Positions 24,592-36,125 of a stretch of DNA of 51,002 nucleotides are shown piece by piece. Each line of letters begins with the position of its first letter. The stretch's first letter is position 1. The stretch is taken from NCBI GenBank assembly GCA_041685145.1, contig JAWLGJ010000024.1, positions 1 through 51,002 on the forward strand, written 5' to 3'. Position numbers and translations under genes: made by a program. The notes under the pieces were generated by a model, which was given only the letters and a program-made list of their open reading frames with translations, did no database searches and had not been told where the DNA came from. Source of the DNA: JAWLGJ01 sp041685145 (GTDB lineage: Bacteria > Pseudomonadota > Alphaproteobacteria > Rhodospirillales > Magnetospirillaceae).

Positions 24592-26796
24592 ATGCAGGAA
24601 ACCTTCACCAGTTCCCATTCCGGCGGGCGGTTTTCGCTGCTGGCGCGCACGGCGCGGCGCCATTGGCTGGGCGCCGTGGCGCTGACCATGCTGCTGTCGC
24701 TGGCGGCGATCGTCGGGATCCTGATGCTGCCGCAGAAATGGACGGCCTCGGCCTATATCGTCCTCGAAGACGGCGGCCAGCGGGTGGTGGACATCGAGGG
24801 CGTGCTGCCCGACCTGCCCGTCGATTTGGAAACCCTGGCCAGCGAGGTCGAGATCGTCCGCTCCCACGGCGTCGCGCTGCTCGCCGCCGAGAAGGTCGGG
24901 GTGGCGCGGCTGCTGGACGAGGGCGAGGCCGCGGCCGAGCAGCGCCAGGCCGACATGCATCCGATGCTCGCCCGGCTGCAGGAACTGGGGAGCGAGGCCG
25001 CCGAGGCGGTGGGCGCCGCCGTTACGCGGCTGCGCGGCGAGACGCCGCAGCCGGAGCCGTCGCCCGCCCAACAGGCGGCGGCGGTTCTGGCGCGCAGCGT
25101 GGACGTCAACCCCATCGGGCGCTCGCGGGTGATCGAGATTCTCTATACCGCTCCCGATCCGGTCTTGGCGCGCGACGGCGCCGACGCCGTCGCCGCGGCC
25201 TATCTGGAACGGCGCGACCGCCGCAAGACCGACGCCAGCGCCGCCGCCAAGCGCTGGATCGAGACCGAGATCGAGCGGGTGCGCGAGAATGTGCGCGAGG
25301 CGGAGTACGCCCTGGAGCAGTACCGCTCCGACAGCGGTCTGCTGCAGGGGCGCCAGTCGGACCTGCTGCCCCAGGAGACCCTGAGCGAGCTTCAGGAACG
25401 GCTGGCCGAGGCGCGCTCGGAGGAGTCCGCGGCGCAAAGCCGGCTCGACCGCCTGCGCGAGCTGCTGCGCGACGGCACCCTGACCGGCGCCCTGCCGTCC
25501 TTCGTCGACAGCCCCACCATCCGCACCCTGCGCGAGCGCGAGGCGCAGGTGCGCATCGAGCTGTCCAACGTCATGCAGCGCTATCAGCCGGGCAGCGTGC
25601 CGGTGCAACGGGTGCGCGACGAGGCCCAGCAGATCCGCGGCGAGATCGTCACGGAACTGCGCCAGGCCGAACAGGCGGTGGAGGCCGACGCCGAATACGC
25701 CGCCGCGCGGGTGGCGGCGCTGCGGGCGATGATCGACGAGGCCGGCGGCGAGCTGCTGTCCGACCACGAGAAGCGCGTCGGCCTGCAGGCCCTGGAGCGC
25801 GAGGTGACGGCGGGGCGCGAGCTGTTGCAGACCCTGCTGGCCCGCGAACAGGAACTGGCGGCGCAATTGTCGCTGCAGGCGCCCAACGCCTATCTGCTGT
25901 CCAACGTCTCGACGCCCACGGCGCCGTCTTTCCCGCAGGTGGTGCCGATGTCGGTGCTGGCGGTGCTGGGGGCGGGATTCGTCTCGCTGGGGCTGGTGGT
26001 GCTGCGCGATCTGTCGGACAAGACCGTGCGCAGCGCCGACGAAATCACCGCGCTCACCGACTACGAGCCGCTGGGCCTGGTGCCGCGCTTCGCGCGGGTG
26101 CGCAAGGGGCCGGCCCTGACCGTCGACGTCCTCGACCGCGACCGCTTCGCCGAGGCGATGAAGGGCGTCTACATCACCCTTAACCAGACCGGCAATTCGG
26201 CGGCGCGGCGCGTGCTGGTGACCTCGGCGCTGCCGGGCGAGGGCAAGACCACCACCGCCACCTCGCTGGGCATGGTGGGGGCGTCGCTGGGGCGGCGGGT
26301 GGCGCTGGTGGAGGTGGATGCCCGCCACCCCAGCCTGCACCGCATCTTCCGGATGCCGCTGGGGCCCGGCCTGCTGGAGTATCTGCGCGGTGACGCCGCC
26401 GCCGAGGAGGTGGTGCGGCCGGTGCGCGCCAATTTGTCGGTGATCACCGCCGGCTGCGGCGACAATCTTTCCGACCTGTTGCAGGCCGAGCGCCTGGACC
26501 GGCTGATCCACGAGCTGTCGATGTCCCATGACCAGATCATCATCGACACGCCGCCCATCCTGGCGGTCAGCGAGGCGCTGGCGCTGGCGCCGCTGGCCGA
26601 CCGTATCGTCCACGTCGTCCGGTGGGGCGACACCCGCCGCACGACGCTGCTGGCGGCGCTGTCGCGCTACGCCCACATGGACCCCAAGCGCGTCGGCGTC
26701 GTGCTCTCGCAGGTCGATATCCGCCGCCACAGCGCCTACGGCTATCTCGACTCCGAACTCTATCAGGAGTCGCTGAACCGGTATTATCTGGGGTGA
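24592..26796 (+). CDS. Wzc-type polysaccharide co-polymerase / tyrosine autokinase
   Basis: A 734-residue inner-membrane protein. Two membrane helices (about 27-47 and 452-472) flank a long periplasmic, coiled-coil-rich region (DNA 25180-25870), the Wzz-like chain-length part. The cytoplasmic BY-kinase domain has Walker A LPGEGKTTTA (about 546-556), Walker A' VALVEVDARHP and Walker B IIIDTPP. The last 22 residues hold five Tyr (AYGYLDSELYQESLNRYYLG), the autophosphorylated cluster that controls polymerisation in the family. No Wza-type outer-membrane exporter gene lies nearby. Confidence 0.93.
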   Translation: MQETFTSSHSGGRFSLLARTARRHWLGAVALTMLLSLAAIVGILMLPQKWTASAYIVLEDGGQRVVDIEGVLPDLPVDLETLASEVEIVRSHGVALLAAEKVGVARLLDEGEAAAEQRQADMHPMLARLQELGSEAAEAVGAAVTRLRGETPQPEPSPAQQAAAVLARSVDVNPIGRSRVIEILYTAPDPVLARDGADAVAAAYLERRDRRKTDASAAAKRWIETEIERVRENVREAEYALEQYRSDSGLLQGRQSDLLPQETLSELQERLAEARSEESAAQSRLDRLRELLRDGTLTGALPSFVDSPTIRTLREREAQVRIELSNVMQRYQPGSVPVQRVRDEAQQIRGEIVTELRQAEQAVEADAEYAAARVAALRAMIDEAGGELLSDHEKRVGLQALEREVTAGRELLQTLLAREQELAAQLSLQAPNAYLLSNVSTPTAPSFPQVVPMSVLAVLGAGFVSLGLVVLRDLSDKTVRSADEITALTDYEPLGLVPRFARVRKGPALTVDVLDRDRFAEAMKGVYITLNQTGNSAARRVLVTSALPGEGKTTTATSLGMVGASLGRRVALVEVDARHPSLHRIFRMPLGPGLLEYLRGDAAAEEVVRPVRANLSVITAGCGDNLSDLLQAERLDRLIHELSMSHDQIIIDTPPILAVSEALALAPLADRIVHVVRWGDTRRTTLLAALSRYAHMDPKRVGVVLSQVDIRRHSAYGYLDSELYQESLNRYYLG

Positions 26797-27740
26797 TGCG
26801 GGCCGGGGTGATGCGGGTGCGCGTCGGCATAGCCACCTTCCGGCGCAACGACGGCCTTGCCGCCGCGCTGGCGGGGCTGGCGGCGCAGCGGCTGCCGCCA
26901 GCGGCGGCGGAGGTGTCGGTGGTGGTCGTCGACAACAACCCCGACGGCCGCGCCCATGCGCTGGTCGCCGCAACCGCCGCCGGCTTCCCGTGGCCGCTGG
27001 CCTATGTCCACGAGACGCGGCCGGGGCTGTCGCCGGCGCGCAACGCCGCCCTGGCGGCGGCGGCGGACGCTGATTTCCTCGCCTTCCTCGACGACGACGA
27101 GGTGCCGTCGCCGGACTGGCTGGCGCAACTGCTGGCGGTTCAGGCCGCCCGCGATGCCGACGTGGTCACGGGGCCCACGCTGCCGCGCTACGAGCGTCCG
27201 CCGCCGGACTGGCTGCGCGAGGGCCGCTTTCTGGAGCCGCGCCGCTGGCCGGATGGGGCGGCCGTGGAGACGGCGTTCACCGGCAACGTGCTGGTGCGCA
27301 TGGCGGCGGTGCGGCGCGCCGGCGCCCGCTTCGACGAGCGCCTGTCCTTCATCGGCGGCGAGGACATCCACTTCTTCGACCGCCTGCGGCGGGCGGGGGC
27401 GCGGTTGCACTGGGCCGACGGGGCGGTGGTGCGGGAATCGGTCCCCCCCAGCCGCGCCACCCTGCGCTGGTTGCTGCGGCGGTGGATGCGCACCGGCGGC
27501 TCGGACGCCTTCGTCTACATGGACAGCCATCCCGGCCTTGGCGGGCGCCTCGGCGCCGCCGCGCGGGGGGCGCTGCGCCTGGCGGCGGGCGGCGCGGTGC
27601 TGGCCGGGGTGGCGCTGGTCGGCGGGATGGGGCGGCGGCATCGGGTGGTGGCGCGCCTGTACACCCCGGCGCGCGGACTGGGGATGCTGGCGGTGGCCCT
27701 GGGCCATGCGGTGCGCGAATACGCCGCGCCAGCGGAGTAG
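26796..27740 (+). CDS. Glycosyltransferase family 2
   Basis: A 314-residue GT2 enzyme: VRVGIATFRRNDGL, VVVDNNPDG, LAFLDDDEVPSPDWL (D-x-D) and SFIGGEDIHFFDRL (base-bearing ED), with a hydrophobic C-terminal segment that may attach it to the membrane. The ATG overlaps the kinase stop (TGATG); a second in-frame ATG at 26811 could also serve. It is the last gene of the central rightward unit and is convergent with the flippase gene. Confidence 0.87.
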   Translation: MRAGVMRVRVGIATFRRNDGLAAALAGLAAQRLPPAAAEVSVVVVDNNPDGRAHALVAATAAGFPWPLAYVHETRPGLSPARNAALAAAADADFLAFLDDDEVPSPDWLAQLLAVQAARDADVVTGPTLPRYERPPPDWLREGRFLEPRRWPDGAAVETAFTGNVLVRMAAVRRAGARFDERLSFIGGEDIHFFDRLRRAGARLHWADGAVVRESVPPSRATLRWLLRRWMRTGGSDAFVYMDSHPGLGGRLGAAARGALRLAAGGAVLAGVALVGGMGRRHRVVARLYTPARGLGMLAVALGHAVREYAAPAE

Positions 27741-27783
27741 GGCGGCCTAGGGCCGGGGCGCTCGCTCCGCTCGCTTGGCCGCC
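27741..27783. terminator. Hairpin between convergent genes
   Basis: GGCGGCC (27741-27747) pairs with GGCCGCC (27777-27783) around a loop containing much of the 31-bp dispersed repeat. It lies immediately after the GT2 stop and before the flippase stop. No T tract. Confidence 0.4.
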
Positions 27784-27786
27784 GCC
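27756..27786 (+). repeat. 31-bp dispersed intergenic repeat, copy 2
   Basis: Identical to the reverse complement of 12836-12866. Its last base is the final base of the convergent flippase stop codon. Confidence 0.8.
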
Positions 27787-29282
27787 TAACGCTCGACGGC
27801 GCGGCGCACCCATTCGCGCATCCCCACCGGCATCACCGGCATCACCTGGCGCGCCGATTCCAGCACGAAGGCCCGCGCCGCGGTCAACATCAGCAGCACA
27901 TAGAGCCCGGCGCCGAAGGCCACCTGCGTCGCCACCACCGCGCCGTCCGGCATCAGCGCGCCGAGCTGCTGCCCCAGGGCGTAGGTCGCCGCCGCCATGC
28001 TCAGCGCCGCCAGCAATGGCGGCCACATCGCCCCCAGCACCGCCTCGCGCGGCAGGCCGCAGGCGCGGTGCAGCAGCATCATCGCCATCGGCAGCATCAC
28101 CCAGCCGCGCAGCGCCAGGCCCGCCGCCACCGCCACCACCCCGAAGGGCAGCGCCGCCAGCGTCAGGGCGGTGGCCAGGGCGATCTTGAGCACGCTGTAG
28201 ACCGCCAGGGAGCGCGAATGCCCCACCGCCACCAGGACAGGGTTGAGAAACAGGTCCACCACCAGGGGGACGCCGATCAGCGCCAGCGCCTGCAACACCG
28301 GCACGCTGGGGCGCCACTGCTCGCCAAGGGCAAAGGGCACCAGATGGGGCGCCGCCGCCGCCAGGCCCAGGAAGGCCGGAAACGCCACCAGCGCCCCCAG
28401 GCGGATGGCGCCCAGGAAGGCGTGCCCCAGATCGTCGCGCTGGTCCTGAAGGCGGGCGAAACTGGGCAGCGCCGCCTGGTGGGCGGGCATGAAGGCCATC
28501 TGGGTGATCAGCTCGATGACCCGGTTGGCGACACGGAAATAGCCGGTGGCCGCCACCGGCATGTGCAGGCCGACCAGGGCCTCCTGCACGCGCACGGTCA
28601 TGATGTTGGTGACATTGGTGATGGTCATGCCGGCGCCGAAGCGGATCATCGCCGGCAACTCGGCGGGCCGGAAGCGCAGCCGCGGCACCCAGCGCAGCGC
28701 CACCCACATCGCCAGGGTCTGCACCACCTCGGCCGCCAGCCGCTGGGCCACCAGCGCCCAGACGCCGCCGCCGGCCAGGGCGACGGAAATGCCGGCGACG
28801 CCGCCGGCGAGATTGGCGGCCAGGGCCCGCATCGCCAGGGCCTTATGGCCGAAATTGCGAATCAGCCGGGCGTTGTGGATGCCCCCCAGCGCCGAGACGA
28901 CGACGATCAGCGCCATCGCCTGCATCACCGGCGCCAGCGCCGGCTGGCCGAAGGCGGCGGCGATGCCGTCGACGGCCAGCAGGGTGCCCCCGGCCAGCAC
29001 CAGGGCGACGCCGACATTGGTCCAGAAGGCGGTGTCGGCCATCTCCTCGCTGAGATGCGGGGCGCGAATCACAACTTCGGGCATTCCCGACCACGACAGC
29101 AGGCGCAGGAGCTCGATGATCGCCGCAGCGATGGCGATGAGGCCGAAGTCGTCGGGCGCCAGCAGGCGTGCCAGCACCAGGAAGACCACGAAGGCGAAAC
29201 CCTGTTCGAAGGCGCTGCGCAGCAGCGACCAGGCGAAGGCGCGCGCGGTCTTCTGCTTCAGTTCTGTGAAGTCGAATGCCAT
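27786..29282 (-). CDS. Polysaccharide flippase (MOP superfamily, Wzx-like)
   Basis: A 498-residue membrane protein with about 12-14 helices. The N-terminal FAWSLLRSAFEQGFAFVVFLVLARLLAPDDFG region is typical of the Polysacc_synt / lipopolysaccharide flippase family (WzxC-like). It would turn lipid-linked repeat units to the periplasmic face for polymerisation. The start overlaps the pyruvyltransferase gene by 25 bp, which indicates one operon with it and with the ligase/polymerase gene. Confidence 0.92.
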   Translation of the reverse strand: MAFDFTELKQKTARAFAWSLLRSAFEQGFAFVVFLVLARLLAPDDFGLIAIAAAIIELLRLLSWSGMPEVVIRAPHLSEEMADTAFWTNVGVALVLAGGTLLAVDGIAAAFGQPALAPVMQAMALIVVVSALGGIHNARLIRNFGHKALAMRALAANLAGGVAGISVALAGGGVWALVAQRLAAEVVQTLAMWVALRWVPRLRFRPAELPAMIRFGAGMTITNVTNIMTVRVQEALVGLHMPVAATGYFRVANRVIELITQMAFMPAHQAALPSFARLQDQRDDLGHAFLGAIRLGALVAFPAFLGLAAAAPHLVPFALGEQWRPSVPVLQALALIGVPLVVDLFLNPVLVAVGHSRSLAVYSVLKIALATALTLAALPFGVVAVAAGLALRGWVMLPMAMMLLHRACGLPREAVLGAMWPPLLAALSMAAATYALGQQLGALMPDGAVVATQVAFGAGLYVLLMLTAARAFVLESARQVMPVMPVGMREWVRRAVER

Positions 29283-30154
29283 GCCTCGAACAGCCCCTCC
29301 CGGTGGTCGCGGCGCAGATCCTCCAGCCGCTGCCGCAGGCGGTCGCGTGCCTCGGCCAGCAGCAGGCCGTCGCTGAGTTGGGGGCGCGCGTGCCGCGTCA
29401 GGCGCCGGAGTGCGCTCGCCGCCGCCGCCCGGCGCAGCGACAGGGCGATGCGCCGCGTCGGGCGCGGGTCGGCCGCACGCCAGATGGGGGCCAGGAATTG
29501 CGGCCGGTAGGCCAGGCCGACGCTGAGGCACCAGTCGCGCCACTTGAAGGCATTGATGTGGCGATAGCTGCGCAGCGCCACCCAGGGCACCCGCAGAACG
29601 TCGGCAACGATGGCGCCGTGCATGGCCTCGGTCAGCAGCAGGTCGCACCCGCGAATGCCGGCGATGATTTCCTCCACCGGCGCCCGCGGGTCGAGAAAGT
29701 GCACCCCCTGCTCGGCGCACAAGTCCCGCCACGGGTCGGCGACCGAGACATGGGGCAGATAGGCGACGCCGGCCGGCGCCGCCGGCGGCGGCGGCGCGGC
29801 CAGCGGCACCAGCATGGCCGGATCGCCGATCGCCAGGCGGCTGGGCAGCCCCAGCACCCGGGCGCTGAGCGGCCCGCGAACGCCGTAGACATGCCAGCGC
29901 CCGTCCAGCCGCGGCGGCGGCCCATAGCCGGTGCCGGCGCCGAAGACCACCTTGCGCGGGGTGGGCGGCACGTCGTCGTTGAGGATGGTGCCGATGCCCA
30001 GGAACAGCGCCGGCTCGCGGTCGTTCGCCGCCCGCAGCGCCGGTTCGTGGGCGCAGACGCCGTCGAGGAGACCCGGCAGCAGGCGGGGCCAGAGCCAGCG
30101 ATTCAGCTCGTCGCCGAAATTGCCCTCGGGGTGGCGGTAGTAATAGAGCTTCAT
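29258..30154 (-). CDS. Polysaccharide pyruvyl transferase family protein
   Basis: A 298-residue protein with the family pattern: YYYRHPEGNFGDELNRWL at the N terminus (N-x-GD), VVFGAGTGYG, VRGPLSARVLG, AIGDPAMLV and LTEAMHGAIVADVLRVPWVAL. Members use phosphoenolpyruvate to put a pyruvate ketal on a sugar, adding acidic groups to the polymer. The ATG overlaps the upstream stop (TGA within ATGA at 30151-30154). Confidence 0.9.
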   Translation of the reverse strand: MKLYYYRHPEGNFGDELNRWLWPRLLPGLLDGVCAHEPALRAANDREPALFLGIGTILNDDVPPTPRKVVFGAGTGYGPPPRLDGRWHVYGVRGPLSARVLGLPSRLAIGDPAMLVPLAAPPPPAAPAGVAYLPHVSVADPWRDLCAEQGVHFLDPRAPVEEIIAGIRGCDLLLTEAMHGAIVADVLRVPWVALRSYRHINAFKWRDWCLSVGLAYRPQFLAPIWRAADPRPTRRIALSLRRAAAASALRRLTRHARPQLSDGLLLAEARDRLRQRLEDLRRDHREGLFEAWHSTSQN

Positions 30155-31416
30155 GTCGCCCCTTGCGCGAGCGGGGCCTTGGCCGCTGCCGCCTGCGGGG
30201 CCTCGCGCACCGCCTGGGCGGCCAGCGCCGACAGGATCATCAGGGCCAGCCCGTGCCGTTGGATCAGCGCCACCTCCACCATGTCCGAGACCGCCACCAG
30301 CGCCATCAGGCCCAGCGCGAAGGCGCCGTCGGCGGCGACGGCGGTGTGCGCCAGCCGCAGGGTGCGCTGGAACAGCAGCACCGTCACCGCCGCCATCAGC
30401 AGCGCCCCGGTCCAGCCCAGCTGCACCGCCATCTCCAGATAGGCGTTGTGGAAGTGCGGCAGCTCCTGTCGCATGGTCACCGCCACATAGGCGGCGTCGG
30501 AGGTGAGGCTGTCATGGTCCCAGAAGGCGTCGAAGCCGTGACCCGCCAGCGGCGCCTCGCGGATATAGGCCAGGGCCATTTCCCACAGCACCGTGCGCCC
30601 GGTGAGGGTGGGGTCGCGGTCCAGGGTCTGGAAGAACAGCCGCATGGGGTCGAAGAGGCCCGACACCAGCAGCGCCGCCAGCGCGCAGGCGGCGACGCCA
30701 GCCGCCGCCACCGCCAGCGTCGCCGCCCCCGGCGACAGCCGCACCACCCGCGCCGCCAGCAGCGCCGGGGCGGCGGTTGCCGCCGCCACCCAGGCGGTGC
30801 GCGACCCGGAGGCCGCCAGCAGCCCCAGCGCCAGCACCAGCCCCACCGCCGCCGCCAGCCGCAGCCGGCCGGCCAGCAGCAGCGCCGCGGCGGCCAGGCC
30901 CATGATCGCCGCGCGGTTGCCGAGGGTGTTCTTGTGGCTGAAGACGCCCACCGCGTCACCGTTGATGTCCACCCCCAGCGGGTGCATCGCGCTCATGACG
31001 GCGGCGGCCATCGCCACCGGCAGCAGCGCCAGCAGCACCAGCGCCGGGATGGCGCCGCGGCCGAGGCGCAGGCCGATCAGGGTGCCGAAGAGGACGACGC
31101 TGAGAACCTGAAGGCTGGCGACGGCGGTGCGGGCGGGGTCGGACGACCACGCCACCGAGGCCAGCCCCAGCAACGGCAGCGTCAGCAGCAGCGCGTTGCG
31201 CCACAGCAGCGCCCCCAGCGGGCGGGCGTGAACCAGCAGCAGGACGGCGAAAATGGCGTACACCATCGCCCAGCAGGCGGCGCGCAGCAGCCCGGCGGCG
31301 TCGCTGGTGGCGGCCAGCAGGTCCAGCGGCGCCGCCGCCAGCAGCACCGCCAGGCCGTAGAAAAGCGTTTCGCCGGGGCCGGCGGCGTCGCCGCCCCGCC
31401 TGTCCTGCCATGCCAT
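30151..31416 (-). CDS. O-antigen ligase/polymerase-like membrane protein
   Basis: A 421-residue protein with about 10-12 helices and the Wzy/WaaL-family blocks: VFSHKNTLGNRAAIMG, SGSRTAW, AGHGFDAFW and PHFHNAYLEMAVQLGW in the large periplasmic loop. With a Wzx and a Wzc in the same locus, the polymerase (Wzy) role is more likely than lipid A ligation. The start is ambiguous: ATG at 31416 or 31428. It is first in the leftward ligase-pyruvyltransferase-flippase operon. The 224-bp gap before it shows no gene. Confidence 0.87.
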   Translation of the reverse strand: MAWQDRRGGDAAGPGETLFYGLAVLLAAAPLDLLAATSDAAGLLRAACWAMVYAIFAVLLLVHARPLGALLWRNALLLTLPLLGLASVAWSSDPARTAVASLQVLSVVLFGTLIGLRLGRGAIPALVLLALLPVAMAAAVMSAMHPLGVDINGDAVGVFSHKNTLGNRAAIMGLAAAALLLAGRLRLAAAVGLVLALGLLAASGSRTAWVAAATAAPALLAARVVRLSPGAATLAVAAAGVAACALAALLVSGLFDPMRLFFQTLDRDPTLTGRTVLWEMALAYIREAPLAGHGFDAFWDHDSLTSDAAYVAVTMRQELPHFHNAYLEMAVQLGWTGALLMAAVTVLLFQRTLRLAHTAVAADGAFALGLMALVAVSDMVEVALIQRHGLALMILSALAAQAVREAPQAAAAKAPLAQGAT

Positions 31417-31640
31417 CGCCGAAGCCATCTCCGAAGCGGTTGGCCGCCGTGGATCATATTGGTGGCGCCGCCGCCGCCATGCCGTCCGTTCATCCGGAGG
31501 GCGTGGGGGCGCATCGGGGGTCGCCGTTCGGCGGCGCCCCTCGCGCGCATCAGCGCGCGACGGCCCTCGAACGGCATCTGGAAAAGCGGCGGCGGCGGGC
31601 CCAATTCGGGCGCAGGAGGCCACCAACAGCGGGGCTGGAC

Positions 31641-32600
31641 ATGGACACGGCGGAGGCGGCCGGCATTGCCATCCCCAATCGGCTTCGGTTGCTGCGGCAC
31701 CGTCTGCGCCCGCCGGTGCGGCTGTCCGTGGCCGCCAGCCTGGGGACGGCGCTGGGGCCGTGGCGGCGTCACTTGCGGCGCGAGGCGGTGAGCGTGGTGC
31801 TGTACCATGACCCGTCGCCGCAGGTGCTCGACCGGCACCTGAGCTGGCTGCGGGCGCAGGGTTACCGCTTCGTGCCGCTGCGCGCGCTGGCCGAGGCGGT
31901 CCGTGGCGGCGATTCCTCCTGCCTGCCGCCGCAAAGCCTTGTCGTTACCTTCGACGATGGCTGGCGGGGCAATGCCCGCCTCGTGCCGGTGCTGCGCCAG
32001 CACCGCTGCCCCGCCACCATTTTCGTCTGCATGGGCCTTGTGGGCACGCGCCGGACGGTGTGGGACTTCATTCCCCCCGCGGACCAGCCGCGGCTGAACG
32101 CGGCGCTGAAGGCGATGAGCAACGGGCGCCGCCTGGCGACCCTGCGGGACGTCTATGGGGTCCGGCCGCTGCAGGGGCGCGCGGCGCGCACCATGCTGTC
32201 GCACGAGGAGATGGCCGAGATGGCGGCGTGGGTGGACTTCCAGTCCCACGGCCTGTTTCACCCGCTGCTCCCCCGCTGCAGCGAGGAGGAACTGGCGCGG
32301 GAGGTGACGGAGTCGAAGCATGACCTGGAGGCGCTGACCGGCCGGCCGGTCTATGCCTTCGCCTATCCCTATGGCCAAGCCGGCCCGCGCGAGCGCGCGG
32401 CGGTGGCGGCGGCGGGCTATACGCTGGCGCGCACGGCGGGCCAGGAGGGCCTGGCCGGCATAGGCGACGACCGCTTCGCCCTGCCCTGCGTCAGCATCGG
32501 TGACGCCGACAGCGCCGCGCTGCTGCGCCTGCGGCTGGCCTGGGCGGAAATCGCCACCCTGCGACGCCAGGCCCAGGCCCGCAACGGAACGGGCGCCTGA
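31641..32600 (+). CDS. Polysaccharide deacetylase (NodB-type)
   Basis: A 319-residue protein with the NodB metal triad and catalytic residues: TFDDG at 103-107 (catalytic and metal Asp), H203 and H207 in QSHGLFHP, and FAYPYG. It would remove N- or O-acetyl groups from the polymer or its lipid-linked precursor. No signal peptide is visible at this start, so location is uncertain. The ATG follows GCGGGG at moderate spacing. It is convergent with the glycanase gene. Confidence 0.88.
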   Translation: MDTAEAAGIAIPNRLRLLRHRLRPPVRLSVAASLGTALGPWRRHLRREAVSVVLYHDPSPQVLDRHLSWLRAQGYRFVPLRALAEAVRGGDSSCLPPQSLVVTFDDGWRGNARLVPVLRQHRCPATIFVCMGLVGTRRTVWDFIPPADQPRLNAALKAMSNGRRLATLRDVYGVRPLQGRAARTMLSHEEMAEMAAWVDFQSHGLFHPLLPRCSEEELAREVTESKHDLEALTGRPVYAFAYPYGQAGPRERAAVAAAGYTLARTAGQEGLAGIGDDRFALPCVSIGDADSAALLRLRLAWAEIATLRRQAQARNGTGA

Positions 32601-32619
32601 GGTCCAGCCCCAGGCGCCC
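32591..32619. terminator. Hairpin between convergent deacetylase and glycanase genes
   Basis: GGGCGCCTG (32591-32599) pairs with CAGGCGCCC (32611-32619), extended by GG/CC inside. The left arm overlaps the deacetylase stop. No T tract. Confidence 0.5.
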
Positions 32620-32648
32620 GCCCGTCGTGGTGCCGTTACCGGCTTAGT

Positions 32649-35051
<2,403 letters not shown>

Positions 35052-35076
35052 GATTCATTCTCCCATGCAGGTTACT

Positions 35077-35110
35077 GAGAAAGCGTGGACGAACACGCCC
35101 CCGCTTTCTC
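35077..35110. other. Inverted repeat upstream of the glycanase gene
   Basis: GAGAAAGCG (35077-35085) and CGCTTTCTC (35102-35110) form a 9-bp perfect stem that extends to 12 bp with one mismatch, 26 bp before the glycanase GTG. It could be an operator or a leader hairpin. The rest of the 35052-35232 gap holds no gene. Confidence 0.5.
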
Positions 35111-35232
35111 GACGCCACAGTGGCGGGCAAGAGTGAACCAGGCGTTATCAAGGTCGGGTGGTGGGGTGAATCGGGCCCTCCGCGTATACGCCCGACACCT
35201 TTTCGCGTTCGCCGGCCGACCGGCGGGCGCAT

Positions 35233-36006
35233 TCAGGTGATGTCGAAGCGCGCCAGGGTTTCGGCGAGGTCGTCGCCGAAGCGCGGGCCCTTGTGGATCA
35301 GCGCCGCCCGCGGCGGCAGCCCCTTCAGCTTCGGGTGCCCCCAGGCATAGCTGGTCAGCAGCGCGAAGGGGATGGATTGGGTGCGCTGGATGACGGCCAG
35401 GGCGGCGGCCAGGTCGATGCCGCTCATCCCCTCCAGCTCCATCGCCGCCAGCACCATGTCGGGGCGGGTGCGCACCGCCGTCTCCAGCGCCGCGAAGGGG
35501 TCGCGGACATTGGACACCCGATAGCCGCAGGCGGCGAGTTCGCGCTCGACAATGCGCGACAGCGCCTTTTCCGGCACCACCAGCAGAATCTCGACGTCCT
35601 TCTGCTCGACGCTGCCGAAATCCACGTCGGGCTGCTTCTTGGCCGGCAGCGAGCGCACCACCTCGAAGGCGTCGGCGGTGTCGGCGAGGGTGCCGTCGGC
35701 GACGCCCTGGATGCGCTCCAGGAAGACCTGGATGTCGTCCAGCTCCACCGCGCCCAGGGCGTCGAGCCCGTCCAGGTATTCGGTCAACCGAAAGCCGACC
35801 AGCTTGATGAGCGGCGAGTTCACCGCCAGGCAGGCGGTGCGCAGGCTGAGGGCCTGGCGCCGCAGGGTCTCGATCGCCTGTTCGGCGGCGGCGGCGCCGG
35901 AGCGGACGTTCTCGACCAGCACCTGCAGGCCGCTGGCGACGTCGCGCGCCTCGTCCAGGAACTCGTCGTAGTGCTGCCGTTCCACGGCATCGCTGTCGAG
36001 CGTCAT
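35233..36006 (-). CDS. Degenerate receiver-domain protein
   Basis: A 257-residue protein. Residues about 1-110 are helical and of unknown type. Residues about 137-255 follow the receiver fold (EILLVVPEKALSRIVERELAACGY and RPDMVLAAMELEGMSG). The phosphorylated Asp is replaced by Ala188 and the acidic pocket is lost (V144-P145 instead of D-D), while the conserved Lys remains in IHKG. It is therefore probably a phosphorylation-independent pseudo-receiver. The ATG at 36006 is chosen over a TTG at 36024. It lies upstream of, and in the same direction as, the glycanase gene (181 bp gap). Confidence 0.7.
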   Translation of the reverse strand: MTLDSDAVERQHYDEFLDEARDVASGLQVLVENVRSGAAAAEQAIETLRRQALSLRTACLAVNSPLIKLVGFRLTEYLDGLDALGAVELDDIQVFLERIQGVADGTLADTADAFEVVRSLPAKKQPDVDFGSVEQKDVEILLVVPEKALSRIVERELAACGYRVSNVRDPFAALETAVRTRPDMVLAAMELEGMSGIDLAAALAVIQRTQSIPFALLTSYAWGHPKLKGLPPRAALIHKGPRFGDDLAETLARFDIT

Positions 36007-36125
36007 CCCCCATCCCCCAATCAAATCCCCGCCCGCATTTGAACATGCGGGGCGGTGGATTTCCAGGGGCCGCGTCGCGGCCGGAGTGAGTCAGATGCCG
36101 CAGTCGGGTGAGTCATTTGCCACAC

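Noticed and set aside
12836..27786. Inverted 31-bp repeats as ends of a transposon or integrated element
   Set aside because: No transposase or integrase gene, no target duplication, and the segment between them contains ordinary chromosomal genes such as ctaA.
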